Assembly (NCBI RefSeq): GCF_003206615.1 | Contig: NZ_PZJW01000002.1 | Span: 212,018-276,017 of the forward strand | DNA: 64,000 nt | Reading direction: 5' to 3' | Origin: Salinicola acroporae | GTDB lineage: Bacteria > Pseudomonadota > Gammaproteobacteria > Pseudomonadales > Halomonadaceae | In this document: positions 1 to 9,036 of the stretch, one piece after another | How positions within the stretch are numbered: the first letter of the stretch is position 1 | Layout of the letters: each line of letters begins with the position of its first letter | Translations under genes and position numbers: made by a program | Notes under the pieces: generated by a model | Told to the model about the DNA's origin: nothing | The model's input: only the letters and a program-made list of their open reading frames with translations | Databases searched by the model: none

Positions 1-36
1 GGGGCCGGTGGCGCTTCGATTCGGCGAATTTGCGCT

Positions 37-477
37 TCAGCGATCCGCAGTGACGCAGGCGCCCCCGTAGACCTCGGCGAAACGCGACGGCATGCGTTTC
101 GGCCGGCAGCTCTCCATATCGATGCAGACGAAGCGGGTATGCGCACGCAGCAACGTGCGGGACGTTTCGACGTGGCGCAACTGGAAGCGCCGCTCCAGCG
201 ACAGACGGCCATCGCAACTGACGATCCAGGTCGAGAGCTGCAAGCGGTCGCCCTCGAAGGCCGGTGCCAGATAGTCCAGTTCATGACGGTGAACGACCAT
301 GCCGCGATTGAGCGCGCGATAGTCCTCCAGCGTCAGCCCCAGCGCGCGCGAGTGCGCCCAGCTGGCACGCTCGACCCAGCGCAGATACTCGGCGTTGTTG
401 ACGTGGCCATAGTGATCGATGCTCGAGCGCTCGACATCGATATCGATCACGAAAGGCGTGGGCAGGTCCCAGTCCAT
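37..477 (-). CDS. acyl-CoA thioesterase, hotdog (4HBT) family
   Basis: A 146-residue single hotdog-fold protein. The segment HYGHVNNAEYLRWVE near residues 17-31 is the 4HBT-type active-site helix region (GHVNN motif), so hydrolysis of an acyl-CoA thioester in the cytoplasm is the likely reaction; the substrate cannot be read from the sequence. I start at the ATG at 477 because an AGGAGG Shine-Dalgarno lies 5 nt before it. A longer in-frame reading up to 711 is rejected: its N-terminus is arginine/glycine-rich shadow sequence overlapping the next gene. Length fits the YbgC/FadM-like family (about 130-150 aa). Confidence 0.85.
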   Translation of the reverse strand: MDWDLPTPFVIDIDVERSSIDHYGHVNNAEYLRWVERASWAHSRALGLTLEDYRALNRGMVVHRHELDYLAPAFEGDRLQLSTWIVSCDGRLSLERRFQLRHVETSRTLLRAHTRFVCIDMESCRPKRMPSRFAEVYGGACVTADR

Positions 478-527
478 GCAAACCTCCTGGCTTGAATCAG
501 ACGACGCCGCAATGGCAGCGACGGGGA

Positions 528-857
528 TCAGTTGCGATCCGGGCGGTCGCGACCGCACTGCCAGCAACGGTCGAAAACGCCCTCGAGCCGTTCCCCGCAG
601 CCCTGGCAGCGCCACTCGGGCATGGCCGTGGCGGGACCCTCGAGAGCCTCTCGAACCAGCTCGATCGCCTGCGCCTCGGCCGAGGCGGCCACCCAGACCT
701 CTGCCTCGCACTGATCGGGCGGCAGCTCGCCCGCCCCGCCGGCCAGGGTCATGTTGCGCAACGTGGCCGCAACGCCGGCGCTCTCGATCACGTTACGAAC
801 ATGACTGACCAACAAGACATTGGCGTGACGAAAGACCCGTACCTGTTCGACGTTCAT
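528..857 (-). CDS. DUF2007 domain protein with C-terminal zinc ribbon
   Basis: 109 residues. The N-terminal two thirds (VRVFRHANVLLVSHVRNVIE onward, with acidic AEVWVAASAEAQAIELV) matches the small ferredoxin-like DUF2007 / putative signal-transducing family. The C-terminus carries CQGC and CWQC pairs about 17 residues apart, a zinc-ribbon-like knuckle. Soluble, no signal peptide. It lies between rlmI and the thioesterase on the same strand with short gaps, so the three may be co-transcribed. The function of the family is unknown and the neighbours do not settle it. Confidence 0.75.
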   Translation of the reverse strand: MNVEQVRVFRHANVLLVSHVRNVIESAGVAATLRNMTLAGGAGELPPDQCEAEVWVAASAEAQAIELVREALEGPATAMPEWRCQGCGERLEGVFDRCWQCGRDRPDRN

Positions 858-884
858 CTCACCGCAACCGGATCGTCGCGATCA

Positions 885-2087
885 TCAATTCCGGAACACC
901 CGCACGCCAAGCGCTTTCAGGTAAGCGGTCTCGGGGATCGACGGATGCACCGGGTGATCACCGGCCTGGCCACCGCGATAGATGATCTGACCGTGACGAT
1001 CCTGGTGGCGAACCGCGCCACGCACGCATTCGACCAGACGCTCCTCGAACAGGTGCATGGAACAGGAGGCCGACATCAACAGGCCATCGCGACCCAGCAG
1101 CCGCATCGCTCCGCGATTGAGACGCGCGTAGGCGCGCTCGCCATTGGCGAGATCCTTGCGCTTCTTGATGAACGCCGGCGGATCGAGCACCACCACATCG
1201 AACTTCTCGCCCTCGGCACGCAGTGCCGTCATGGCCTCGAAAACATCACCGTGGCCGACCGAGACCTGCTCGTGGAGCCCGTTGAGGGCAGCGTTCTCGG
1301 CTACGCGGTCGAGCGCCGTCTGCGACGCATCCACACACAGGACCTCGCTGGCGCCGTGCGCCGCCGCCTGCACGCCCCAGCCGCCGACGTAGCTGAACAG
1401 ATCGAGCACCCGCTTGCCGGCGACCAGACCGTTGAGCCAGGCGCGGTTGGCGCGATGGTCGTAGAACCAGCCGGTCTTCTGACCGTCCAGTACCGGCGCC
1501 AAGAAGCGGACACCGTTCTCTTCCAGCAGCACCTCGTCCGGCAGTTCTCCGTGAACTACCGCCACTTCGGACTCGAGCTGCTCCAGGCGTCGGCCGCTGG
1601 AGTCGTTCTTGAACACGATCGCCCGCGGCGAAAGTACCTTGTCGAGCGCCGCTATCACCTCGTCACGCACCGTCTCCATGCCGAGGGTATTGAGCTGGAC
1701 CACGAGCACGTCGTCGAACCGATCGACGATCAGGCCCGGCAACAGGTCGCCCTCGCCATGGATCAGACGATAGAACGGCTTGGCGAACAGCCGGTCGCGC
1801 AGCGCCAGCGCCTGATTGAAGCGGTGCACCAGCAGCGAGCGATCGAGTCGAACATCGGCATCGCGGGAGACGACACGAGCGCAGATCAGCGAGTTCGGAT
1901 TGACATAGGCAACGCCCAAAGCCTTGCCGTTGGCGGCCTCGATAGTCACCTGCGCCCCCGGTTCCAGGCCCTTGAGCGGTGTGGCCTGAATATCGATCTC
2001 GTTGGAATAGAGCCACAGGTGGCCCGCCTTGAGACGACGATCGGCATTCTTCTTGAGGCGCAGGGTCTGGGTCACGATTGACTCCAT
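885..2087 (-). CDS. rlmI: 23S rRNA m5C1962 methyltransferase RlmI-like
   Basis: 400 residues, the usual RlmI (YccW) length. An N-terminal PUA domain (about residues 1-75, RRLKAGHLWLYSNEI) is followed by a central beta domain and a C-terminal Rossmann methyltransferase with VLDLFSYVGGWGVQAA (SAM-binding motif I), VVLDPPAF (motif IV) and a later SASCS cysteine motif typical of RNA m5C enzymes. It should methylate C1962 of 23S rRNA. A paralogous RlmI-family specificity cannot be fully excluded. The gene is on the minus strand upstream of the DUF2007 gene. Confidence 0.88.
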   Translation of the reverse strand: MESIVTQTLRLKKNADRRLKAGHLWLYSNEIDIQATPLKGLEPGAQVTIEAANGKALGVAYVNPNSLICARVVSRDADVRLDRSLLVHRFNQALALRDRLFAKPFYRLIHGEGDLLPGLIVDRFDDVLVVQLNTLGMETVRDEVIAALDKVLSPRAIVFKNDSSGRRLEQLESEVAVVHGELPDEVLLEENGVRFLAPVLDGQKTGWFYDHRANRAWLNGLVAGKRVLDLFSYVGGWGVQAAAHGASEVLCVDASQTALDRVAENAALNGLHEQVSVGHGDVFEAMTALRAEGEKFDVVVLDPPAFIKKRKDLANGERAYARLNRGAMRLLGRDGLLMSASCSMHLFEERLVECVRGAVRHQDRHGQIIYRGGQAGDHPVHPSIPETAYLKALGVRVFRN

Positions 2088-2304
2088 TGGCGGGGCTCCA
2101 TCGGGAAGGACAACAGCAAAAGAGATAAAAAGCGTTTCGGGCGGCGCGATATCGAACGGAGATGCTGGCGCATTCTAACAACACCCGCGAATTCCCCAAC
2201 CCTCGGAGGCATATATCGGCCAGCCACCGCGCCCGAGTTGGAAAACGAGTGAGCGGCAAGGTTCCCGCTTCATCGGCCAAGATGCCGACGGAGACGGCGA
2301 GCGT

Positions 2305-3120
2305 TCAGGTCTGGCAGATCGCACAGTACACCGTGGCGCGCTGCCCCAGCACGATATGGCGCAGCTCCAGGCCGCAATGGCGGCAGGGCTGCCCCCCACG
2401 CCCATAGACGTTGAGCCGCTGCGCGAAGTAACCCGGTTCGCCACTACCACTGACGAAATCCCGCAGCGTCGTGCCGCCCTGGGTGATCGCCGCCGCCAGC
2501 ACCGTCTTGATCGCGTCGACGAGGCGCTCGAAACGTTCGAGCGAGACGCGCCCGGCGGCTCGACGCGGGTCGATACCGGCCATGAACAGCGCCTCGGTGG
2601 CGTAGATATTGCCCACGCCCACGACCACCGCGTTGTCCATGATGAAGGTCTTCACCGCGGCGCGGCGTCCCCGGGAAAGCCGGTAGAGTCGCTGGCCATC
2701 GAACGCCGGCGACAGCGGTTCCGGCCCCAGCCTCGACAGTCGGGTATCCGATTCGACGCCTCCCGCCAGCCAGTCGACGAAGCCGAAGCGACGGGGATCG
2801 TGATAGCGCAGGATATTGCCACCCTCGAACACCACGTCGACATGATCGTGCTTCTTGGGCTGGTCGCCGACACGAGCGATGCGCAGGCTTCCGGACATGC
2901 CGAGATGCCACAGCAGGGTGCGTTCCGCCAGCGGCAGCAGCAGATACTTGGCGCGCCGGGAAAGCTCGCCGAACCGGGCACCGATCAACGTCGATTCCAG
3001 ATCGCCAGGGATCGGCACGCGCAGGCTGCGTTGGCGCACGATGACCTCGACGATCTCCCACCCCTCGACGTGGGGAGCAATACCGCGGCGGGTGGTCTCG
3101 ACTTCGGGGAGCTCGGGCAT
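2305..3120 (-). CDS. mutM: formamidopyrimidine-DNA glycosylase
   Basis: 271 residues, full family length. It begins [14 protein letters not shown]; after removal of Met, Pro2 and Glu3 are the catalytic pair of the Fpg/Nei family. The middle contains [12 protein letters not shown] and the helix-two-turn-helix with NIYATEALF; the C-terminus is a CxxC...CxxC zinc finger (CRHCG, then YCAICQT). It excises 8-oxoguanine and formamidopyrimidines and nicks the abasic site. It lies just downstream of rpmG on the same strand, separated by a strong hairpin at 3156-3180, so it is probably transcribed mainly from its own promoter or by read-through. Confidence 0.97.
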   Translation of the reverse strand: MPELPEVETTRRGIAPHVEGWEIVEVIVRQRSLRVPIPGDLESTLIGARFGELSRRAKYLLLPLAERTLLWHLGMSGSLRIARVGDQPKKHDHVDVVFEGGNILRYHDPRRFGFVDWLAGGVESDTRLSRLGPEPLSPAFDGQRLYRLSRGRRAAVKTFIMDNAVVVGVGNIYATEALFMAGIDPRRAAGRVSLERFERLVDAIKTVLAAAITQGGTTLRDFVSGSGEPGYFAQRLNVYGRGGQPCRHCGLELRHIVLGQRATVYCAICQT

Positions 3121-3155
3121 GCGTCTGTTCTCGCGGTTCGGTTACCACAAACGAG

Positions 3156-3180
3156 AAAACCCGGTCGAGGACCGGGTTTT
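3156..3180 (-). terminator. hairpin terminator after rpmB-rpmG
   Basis: A perfect 11-bp inverted repeat, AAAACCCGGTC / GACCGGGTTTT, with a 3-nt loop, in the gap between rpmG and mutM. Read on the minus strand it ends in four T, giving a plausible Rho-independent terminator of the ribosomal protein operon. The A/T arms also make it usable in the other direction. Confidence 0.75.
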
Positions 3181-3229
3181 CCGTACTGTCATTCCAGCGC
3201 TGGCATTTCAGCACTGGCGGAAAGCTAGA

Positions 3230-3385
3230 TCACTTGATCTTGGCTTCCTTGTAGATGACGTGCTTGCGAACGACCGGATCGTACTTCTTGAATTCCAGCT
3301 TGTCCGGGGTGTTACGCTTGTTCTTGGCCGTGGTGTAGAAGTGGCCGGTACCGGCACTGGACACCAACTTGATCTTGTCACGCAT
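3230..3385 (-). CDS. rpmG: 50S ribosomal protein L33
   Basis: 51-residue basic protein translated directly from the reverse strand: it starts [19 protein letters not shown] and ends VIYKEAKIK. This matches the bacterial L33 family in length and sequence. It lacks the CxxC zinc pairs of the zinc-binding L33 type, so this is the zinc-independent form. It is preceded 11 bp upstream by rpmB, the usual rpmB-rpmG operon. It is too short to stand out in ORF calling but is unambiguous. Confidence 0.96.
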   Translation of the reverse strand: MRDKIKLVSSAGTGHFYTTAKNKRNTPDKLEFKKYDPVVRKHVIYKEAKIK

Positions 3386-3396
3386 GTCTCGACTCC

Positions 3397-3633
3397 TTAA
3401 AGGCTGGCGCCACGCTTGCGAATGTCGCTGAGCACCGCATCGATGCCCTTCTTGTCGATGATGCGCATGCCCTTGGAGGACAGACGCAGCTTGACGAAAC
3501 GCTTCTCGGATTCGACCCAGAAACGATGCGTGTGCAAGTTCGGGACGAAACGACGACGTGTCTTGCGCTGTGAGTGCGAGACGTTGTTACCAGTCACCGG
3601 ACGCTTACCGGTAACCTGACAAACTTGGGACAT
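3397..3633 (-). CDS. rpmB: 50S ribosomal protein L28
   Basis: 78 residues starting [17 protein letters not shown], with the conserved core [16 protein letters not shown] and the C-terminal [12 protein letters not shown]. Length and sequence match gammaproteobacterial L28. First gene of the rpmB-rpmG pair; a sigma-70-like promoter (3779-3807) lies upstream on the same strand. Confidence 0.97.
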   Translation of the reverse strand: MSQVCQVTGKRPVTGNNVSHSQRKTRRRFVPNLHTHRFWVESEKRFVKLRLSSKGMRIIDKKGIDAVLSDIRKRGASL

Positions 3634-3778
3634 GGAAGCCTCCGACCACTGGCGGGTTGGGTTGTTCGGTTTATCTCGGGCATTCGGTGTCGAGATTGCT
3701 TTTCGCGATTCTTCCTGCCATCTCCAAAACGCTCGAAATGGCGGGCCGTCACCGTATGCCCCGATTCAAAGGGCGTAC

Positions 3779-3807
3779 TTTATACCAGAGCCCCCTGCTC
3801 TTCGCAA
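3779..3807 (-). promoter_or_regulatory. predicted sigma-70 promoter of rpmB-rpmG
   Basis: On the minus strand a -35 element TTGCGA (3807-3802) and a -10 element TATAAA (3784-3779) are separated by exactly 17 bp. The position fits a leader of about 140 nt before rpmB. The -35 box overlaps one arm of the inverted repeat at 3804-3843. Confidence 0.6.
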
Positions 3808-3843
3808 CAGCCGACGCCCTGCGAGCACCGCGTCGGCTGTTGC
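3804..3843. terminator. 13-bp inverted repeat downstream of radC
   Basis: GCAACAGCCGACG and its perfect complement CGTCGGCTGTTGC are separated by 14 nt. It lies about 100 bp past the radC stop codon on the minus strand, where a radC terminator would be expected, but there is no T run after it. It may act as a stem-loop terminator or 3' stabiliser. Confidence 0.45.
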
Positions 3844-3941
3844 CGATACACCGCTGGAGCGGCGACCACCCGAGAACATGGCGCGGCATGTTACCCGAAT
3901 CCGACACGCCTTCCCATCCGAATCTCGAAATCGAGGCTTTT

Positions 3942-4616
3942 CTACAACCATCCCCGTTCGGCGAAGGAGATCACCTCGCCATCGCCGATCACGAAGTGGT
4001 CCAGCACGCGAATGTCGAACAGCGCCAGCGCCTCGCGCAGACGCTCGGTAATCCGCCGGTCGGCGTCGCTGGGTTCGGCCACGCCGGAGGGGTGGTTGTG
4101 GGCGAAGATCACCGCACCGGCATTGTGCGCCAGCGCTCGTCGGGCGACCTCTCGCGGGTAGACGGAGGCGCTGTCCAGCGTGCCCTCGGAGAGGATCTCG
4201 AAGCGGATCACCCGATGCTGGGTGTCCAGAAACAGCGCCGCGAATGCCTCATGGTCAAGATGACGCAGCTGCGCGCTCAGGAAAGTCCGCACCAGCGCCG
4301 GCGAGGTCAGCGCCGCTTCCCGCTCGAGGAGGCTACCCAGATGACGACGGGACAGCTCGAGCGTAGCCTGGAGCTGCACGAACTTCGCTTCGCCCAAGCC
4401 ATGCTCGGCGCAGAATCGCTGGCGATCCGCTTCCAGCAACTGGCGTAGCCCACCAAAACTGCTCAGCAGATCCCGCGCCAGATCCACCGCCGAGCGCCCC
4501 TTGACCCCGACGCGCAGAAAGATCGCCAGCAACTCGGCATCGGACAGTGCCGTCGACCCCAGCATCAGCAGTTTCTCCCGCGGCCGCTCCCCCTCCGGCC
4601 AATCGCGTATGCCCAT
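3942..4616 (-). CDS. radC: RadC family protein (JAB1/MPN domain)
   Basis: 224 residues, matching RadC/YicR (about 222 aa). An N-terminal helix-hairpin-helix-like part ([20 protein letters not shown]) precedes the JAB1/MPN metalloprotease-like core with the [14 protein letters not shown] motif (HxHPSG and D), the predicted metal site. The role is unsettled; the family was once linked to DNA repair. I chose the ATG at 4616 ([10 protein letters not shown]) with a GAGGGAGA ribosome binding site upstream. A longer in-frame start would include the translated heptamer repeat at 4675-4706 and is rejected. Confidence 0.92.
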   Translation of the reverse strand: MGIRDWPEGERPREKLLMLGSTALSDAELLAIFLRVGVKGRSAVDLARDLLSSFGGLRQLLEADRQRFCAEHGLGEAKFVQLQATLELSRRHLGSLLEREAALTSPALVRTFLSAQLRHLDHEAFAALFLDTQHRVIRFEILSEGTLDSASVYPREVARRALAHNAGAVIFAHNHPSGVAEPSDADRRITERLREALALFDIRVLDHFVIGDGEVISFAERGWL

Positions 4617-4674
4617 CGCCGCGTTATCTCCCTCGTTCGCGAAGCCGTGGTTCCTTTCATAGTGCCCCGGCGCC

Positions 4675-4706
4675 AGCTCGTAGCTCGTAGCTCGTAGCTC
4701 GTAGCT
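4675..4706. repeat. 7-bp tandem repeat AGCTCGT, 4.6 copies
   Basis: Four exact head-to-tail copies of AGCTCGT plus AGCT lie about 60 bp upstream of the radC start, between radC and the divergent GntR-operon promoter region. The unit resembles the AGCT-containing heptamer near lysS (30691-30752) and the short copy at 29120-29130. Since the unit is 7 bp, copy-number change by slippage is possible. Confidence 0.95.
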
Positions 4707-4807
4707 GATTAAAAGAGACATCGGCAAAACCGGTTGGAACTGTGACGGTGACCACGTTTCCCTGCGCCCAAAGTCGAATCGTCAACGTGCCAGAAGAACT
4801 ACCATAC

Positions 4808-4818
4808 TAGTCAGACAA
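4808..4818 (+). promoter_or_regulatory. possible GntR/FadR-subfamily operator
   Basis: TAGTCAGACAA fits the FadR-subfamily pattern TNGTNNNACNA and lies 30-40 bp before the regulator start. TAGTCAG recurs 13 bp further on as a direct repeat. This would suit autoregulation of the hexuronate operon, but the motif is short and chance is not excluded. Confidence 0.35.
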
Positions 4819-4847
4819 GATAGTCAGCCTTGAACACCGGAGCGCCC

Positions 4848-5552
4848 TTGACCACGACGACCCTGCAGACACTCTGGAACGCCTCGGATGCCGGACACGT
4901 GCGCCAGCGGCTCTACGGCGTGCTGCGTCACGCCATCATCCGGCTGGTACTGGCACCGGGCCAGGCACTCTCCGAAAAGGAGATCGCCGATGCTTTCGAG
5001 GTCAGCCGCCAGCCGGTTCGCGAAGCGTTCATCCGCCTTTCCGAAGCGGGGCTGGTCGAGGTCCGCCCCCAACGCGGCACCTTCGTGGTCAAGATTTCGC
5101 CACAAGCCGTCTACAGCGCGCGTTTCGTGCGTGAGGCGATCGAGGTGGCGGTGGCCAAGTCGGCCGCCGAACAGGGACTCTCCCGACGCGGAATGGACGA
5201 TCTGCTGGAACTGGTCGAGCGCCAGCGCCGAACCATCGACAGTGGCGATTACGAACGTTTCTACGTGCTCGACGAAGCCTTCCACCAGACCCTCTCCCGG
5301 GAAGCGGGGCATGAATCCGCCTGGCGTTTCACCGAGGAGGTCAAGGCGCATTTCGATCGCGTCCGATACATCAGCGTGCCCGACGGCACACCACTGGAGA
5401 CGCTGGTCGACCAGCACGCCAGCATCGTCGCGGCGATCGACGCTCGCGATCCGGAAGCCGCCGAGCGAGCCGTGCAGGCGCACCTGAGAGAGCTTTTGAC
5501 CTCGCTGCCACGCCTGATCGATCGCTTCCCCGACCTGTTCGCCACCCACTGA
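4848..5552 (+). CDS. GntR-family regulator, FadR/FCD subfamily
   Basis: About 234 residues. An N-terminal winged helix-turn-helix ([39 protein letters not shown]) precedes an all-helical FCD ligand domain with conserved acidic/histidine metal-site residues ([14 protein letters not shown] and DQHASIV). First gene of a same-strand run through manD, the dehydrogenase, the TRAP genes, uxuB and uxuA; by context it senses a hexuronate or aldonate, like UxuR/ExuR. There is no ATG: I prefer the TTG at 4848, preceded by GGAG at 5-nt spacing, over the TTG at 4830, which has no ribosome binding site. Confidence 0.85.
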   Translation: MTTTTLQTLWNASDAGHVRQRLYGVLRHAIIRLVLAPGQALSEKEIADAFEVSRQPVREAFIRLSEAGLVEVRPQRGTFVVKISPQAVYSARFVREAIEVAVAKSAAEQGLSRRGMDDLLELVERQRRTIDSGDYERFYVLDEAFHQTLSREAGHESAWRFTEEVKAHFDRVRYISVPDGTPLETLVDQHASIVAAIDARDPEAAERAVQAHLRELLTSLPRLIDRFPDLFATH

Positions 5553-5581
5553 GGCTGCCGCCTTCGCCAGCCGGAGATTCC

Positions 5582-6793
5582 ATGAAAATCATCGATGCCC
5601 GCGTCATCGTCACCAGTCCGGGACGCAATTTCGTCACGCTCAAGCTGATCACCGAATCAGGCATTCACGGTATCGGCGACGCCACCCTCAACGGCCGCGA
5701 GATGGCGGTCGCGACTTATCTGGAGGAGCACGTGGTACCGGCGCTGATCGGTCGCGATGCCAGCCGCATCGAGGACACCTGGCAATACCTCTATCGCGGC
5801 GCTTACTGGCGCCGCGGCCCGGTGACCATGAGCGCGATCAGTGCGGTGGATATGGCGCTGTGGGATATCAAGGCCAAGGCGGCCGGCATGCCGCTCTATC
5901 AGTTGCTGGGCGGCAAGAGCCGCGAGCGGGTGATGACCTACGCCCACTGCACCGGCAAAGACATCGACAGCTGCCTGGAGGAGGTCACCCGTCATGTCGA
6001 GCTGGGCTACAAGGCCGTCCGTGTCCAGGCCGGCGTCCCCGGCATCAGGACGATCTACGGTGTCGCCAAGCGTGAAGGCGAGCGCTACGAGCCGGCCGAT
6101 TCCGAACTCCCTGCCGAGCACGTCTGGAGCACCGAGAAATACCTCAACCACGTGCCGCAACTGTTCGCCGCGGTACGCGAGCGCTTCGGCCACGAGCTGC
6201 ACCTACTGCATGACGTCCACCACCGGCTGACGCCCATCGAGGCCGCGCGCCTGGGCAAGGCGGTCGAGCCTTACCACCTGTTCTGGCTCGAGGACTGCGT
6301 GCCCGCCGAAAACCAGGAGAGCCTGCGCCTGATCCGCGAACATACCACCACGCCACTGGCGATCGGCGAGGTGTTCAACTCGATCCACGACTGCCGCGAG
6401 ATGATCCAGAACCAGTGGATCGACTACATCCGCATACCGCTGACCCACGGCGGCGGGATCACCCAGCTGCGCCGGATCGCCGACCTGGCCTCGCTCTATC
6501 ACGTGCGCACCGGCTTCCACGGCCCCACAGACCTTTCGCCGGTGTGTCTCGGCGCCGCGATCCACTTCGATACCTGGGTGCCCAACTTCGGTATCCAGGA
6601 GTACATGCCCCACGACCCGCTGACCGACAGCGTGTTCCCCCACGACTATCGCTTCGAGGACGGCCACTTCCTGGTCGGCGAAACGCCTGGGCATGGCGTC
6701 GACATCGACGAGGAAGCCGCTGCTCGCTATCCGTTCAAGCGTGCCAGCCTGCCGGTCAATCGGCTCGAGGACGGCACCCTGTGGCACTGGTGA
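5582..6793 (+). CDS. manD: D-mannonate dehydratase, enolase superfamily (ManD/RspA)
   Basis: 403 residues, full length for ManD. It converts D-mannonate to 2-keto-3-deoxy-D-gluconate. Metal ligands of the enolase barrel appear as Asp211, Glu237 (WLEDCVP) and Glu263 (AIGEVF). His213 in HDVHHR, His313 in [10 protein letters not shown] and Glu340 in FGIQEYMPH match the ManD active site, as do Arg147 and Tyr159. Known family members range from efficient mannonate dehydratases to slow enzymes acting on mannonate/gluconate, and sequence alone does not decide which. It follows the regulator by 29 bp. A second, unrelated mannonate dehydratase (UxuA) closes the same operon. Confidence 0.92.
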   Translation: MKIIDARVIVTSPGRNFVTLKLITESGIHGIGDATLNGREMAVATYLEEHVVPALIGRDASRIEDTWQYLYRGAYWRRGPVTMSAISAVDMALWDIKAKAAGMPLYQLLGGKSRERVMTYAHCTGKDIDSCLEEVTRHVELGYKAVRVQAGVPGIRTIYGVAKREGERYEPADSELPAEHVWSTEKYLNHVPQLFAAVRERFGHELHLLHDVHHRLTPIEAARLGKAVEPYHLFWLEDCVPAENQESLRLIREHTTTPLAIGEVFNSIHDCREMIQNQWIDYIRIPLTHGGGITQLRRIADLASLYHVRTGFHGPTDLSPVCLGAAIHFDTWVPNFGIQEYMPHDPLTDSVFPHDYRFEDGHFLVGETPGHGVDIDEEAAARYPFKRASLPVNRLEDGTLWHW

Positions 6794-6850
6794 ACAGGGC
6801 ACATGTGAGCCCGCGCAAGGGCGATCGCGACACATCCAGGAGCGTCATCG

Positions 6851-7873
6851 ATGCAAGCCTTTGAAGTCAGCGCCCCACACGCATTCGCCATCGGCGACCG
6901 ACCTGCACCGAATGCGGCACCGGGCGAAGTGATCGTCGACGTGGCCTTCGCCGGCATCTGCGGCTCGGACATGCACATCATCCATGGCGACAACGCCTTC
7001 GTGCAGTTCCCGCGGATCACCGGCCACGAGTTCGCCGGGGTCATCCGCGCCGTGGGCGATGGCGTCGACCCCGCCCGTGTCGGCGAGCGTGTCTGTATCG
7101 ACCCGGTCGTCAACTGCGGCCGGTGCTATCCCTGCCGGATCGGTCGTCCCAACGTCTGCAGCGCCATGCAGGTGATCGGCGTGCACAGAAATGGCGGCTT
7201 CGCCGAGCAGGTCAACGTGCCGGCGGCCAACGCCCATCGACTGCCCGACGGTCTCGACCTCGATGCCGCCGCGCTGGTCGAGCCCTACTCCATCGCCGCC
7301 AACGTGCTTTCGCGGATGGACCCTCGGCCCGGCGACCGCCTGCTGGTGATCGGTGCCGGCGTGATCGGCCTGACCGTGCTGCAGATGGCGCGCGCCCTGG
7401 GCCTGGAGCAGGTGATCGTCACCGACATCCTCGACGAGCGCCTCGCCACGGCTCGCGAGCTGGGTGCCAGTCACACCATCAACGGCCGCAGCGAAGATCT
7501 CGAACAGGCCGTGCTGGCCGCTACCGAGGGCGAGGGCATCCCGCTGATTGCCGATGCCGCCTGCGTACCGGCCATGCTGCCCACAATACTGCGCATGGCC
7601 TGTCCCGCCGCGCGCATCGGCCTGCTGGGTTTCAGTCCGACGCCCAGCGACCTGGTTCAGTTGGAGGTGATCAAGAAGGAGCTGACACTGGTCGGCTCCC
7701 GCCTGAACAACCGCAAATTCCCGGAGGTGATCGAGCATATCGCCACGGGTCGTCTCGATCCCAAGGCGCTGATCAGCCATCGCGTCCCCCTGACCGAGAT
7801 GCCCGGTGCCATCGATCTGCTCGAGAACCATCCGGAACAGGCGCGCAAGGTGCTGGTGAAAATCTCGCCTTGA
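6851..7873 (+). CDS. zinc-dependent alcohol dehydrogenase (RspB / L-gulonate 5-dehydrogenase-like)
   Basis: 340-residue medium-chain dehydrogenase. The catalytic zinc site is CGSDMH with GHEF; the structural zinc cluster is CGRCYPCRIGRPNVC; NAD-binding is shown by VIGAGVIGL. RspB-type enzymes next to ManD/RspA have been assigned to L-gulonate or L-idonate 5-oxidation giving D-fructuronate, which UxuB and a mannonate dehydratase would then process; that route fits this operon. The substrate remains inferred. It lies 57 bp after manD with a CAGGAGCG ribosome binding site. Confidence 0.85.
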   Translation: MQAFEVSAPHAFAIGDRPAPNAAPGEVIVDVAFAGICGSDMHIIHGDNAFVQFPRITGHEFAGVIRAVGDGVDPARVGERVCIDPVVNCGRCYPCRIGRPNVCSAMQVIGVHRNGGFAEQVNVPAANAHRLPDGLDLDAAALVEPYSIAANVLSRMDPRPGDRLLVIGAGVIGLTVLQMARALGLEQVIVTDILDERLATARELGASHTINGRSEDLEQAVLAATEGEGIPLIADAACVPAMLPTILRMACPAARIGLLGFSPTPSDLVQLEVIKKELTLVGSRLNNRKFPEVIEHIATGRLDPKALISHRVPLTEMPGAIDLLENHPEQARKVLVKISP

Positions 7874-7973
7874 ACGTCCGCTCGAGTCCGCCACCCATGC
7901 CGGAAGAGATCCGGAACAGCGCTGGCCCGGACAACAACACCGACGCGTATCAACGCGACAGGAGACTCACGCC

Positions 7974-8957
7974 ATGTTGACGACGACAACCCTCAAGCAT
8001 CTGCTGGCCGGCGCGGCCCTCGGGGCCACGCTACTGGGCAGCCAAGCGGCAATGGCTGCGGATTACACACTGAAGTTCGGCCATCTGGCCAACGAGCAGA
8101 ATATCTGGAACAAGGCCGCGCTGAAGTTCAAGGAACGGGTGGAAGCCAACTCCGACGGCCGGATCGAAGTCCAGGTCTTTCCCAACGAGCAGCTCGGCAC
8201 CGAAATGGATGTGATCAACAGCATCCAGCTCGGCACCGCCGACATGACCATCACCGGCGAGAGCCTCCAGAACTGGGCGCCCAAGGCGGCGATGATGGCC
8301 GTGCCCTACCTGTTCCGTGACGCCGACCAGATGCGCAAGGCCGTGGAGGGCGACGTCGGCCAGCAGATCGAGTCGCAGATCACCGAGCGCACCGGCCTGG
8401 TGCCGCTGGCCTGGTTCGAGCGCGGTCCCCGCGAGCTCACCTCCAATCGCCCCATCAAGACCCCGGACGACCTCGACGGCCTGCGCATTCGCGTACCCAA
8501 CGTGCCGCTGTTCGTCGACACCTGGGAAGCGCTGGGCGCCCGCCCGACCCCGATGGCGTTCAGCGAAGTCTTCACCTCGCTGCAGCAGAACACCATCGAG
8601 GCCCAGGAGAATCCGCTGAGCCTGATCGAAAGCGCCAGCTTCAACGAGGTGCAGAAGTACGTCGACATGACCGACCACGTGCGCAGCTGGATCTACGTGG
8701 TGATCGGCAAGCAGAAACTCGAATCGATGCCGGACGATCTGCAGAGCGTGGTGAGAGATGCCGCGAGCGAGATGCAGTCCTACGAGGAGAAGCTGTTCGT
8801 CGAGGACCAGAAGCGTCTCGAACAGGCGCTCAAGGACAAGGGCATGACGTTCGTCGAGGTGGATCAGGCCGCCTTCGCCAAGAAAGCCGAACCTGCCGTG
8901 CTCGACGCCTTGGACGACGAGCAGAAAGCGCTCTACAAGGCCATCCAGGCGCTGTAA
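7974..8957 (+). CDS. TRAP transporter substrate-binding protein (DctP family)
   Basis: 327 residues with a Sec signal peptide (LLAGAALGATLLGSQAAMA, cleavage before ADYTL). The mature protein begins LKFGHLANEQN and contains ITGESLQNW, LRIRVPNVPLF and QNTIEAQENP, the last being the conserved helix region of DctP proteins that includes the substrate arginine-binding fold. Periplasmic receptor for an organic acid; given the operon, a hexuronate or aldonate (gulonate, mannonate, glucuronate) is most likely. The small and large membrane subunits follow directly. Confidence 0.93.
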   Translation: MLTTTTLKHLLAGAALGATLLGSQAAMAADYTLKFGHLANEQNIWNKAALKFKERVEANSDGRIEVQVFPNEQLGTEMDVINSIQLGTADMTITGESLQNWAPKAAMMAVPYLFRDADQMRKAVEGDVGQQIESQITERTGLVPLAWFERGPRELTSNRPIKTPDDLDGLRIRVPNVPLFVDTWEALGARPTPMAFSEVFTSLQQNTIEAQENPLSLIESASFNEVQKYVDMTDHVRSWIYVVIGKQKLESMPDDLQSVVRDAASEMQSYEEKLFVEDQKRLEQALKDKGMTFVEVDQAAFAKKAEPAVLDALDDEQKALYKAIQAL

Positions 8958-9036
8958 TCCCCTGCGGGTTACGAGCCCATGACCTCGGGGGCAGCGCGCT
9001 CGCCGCCCCCGTTTCTCATCTCGTCGGGAGACCGCC

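Larger units (their letters stand above)
3634..3941. other. intergenic region between rpmB and radC
   Basis: About 308 bp without a supported gene. It holds the probable rpmB promoter and a long perfect inverted repeat (both listed separately). Short open frames here lack ribosome binding sites and family resemblance. Confidence 0.7.

Noticed and set aside
492-2081. 529-codon plus-strand open frame across rlmI
   Set aside because: Shadow of rlmI; His/Gln/Arg-rich composition and no domain.
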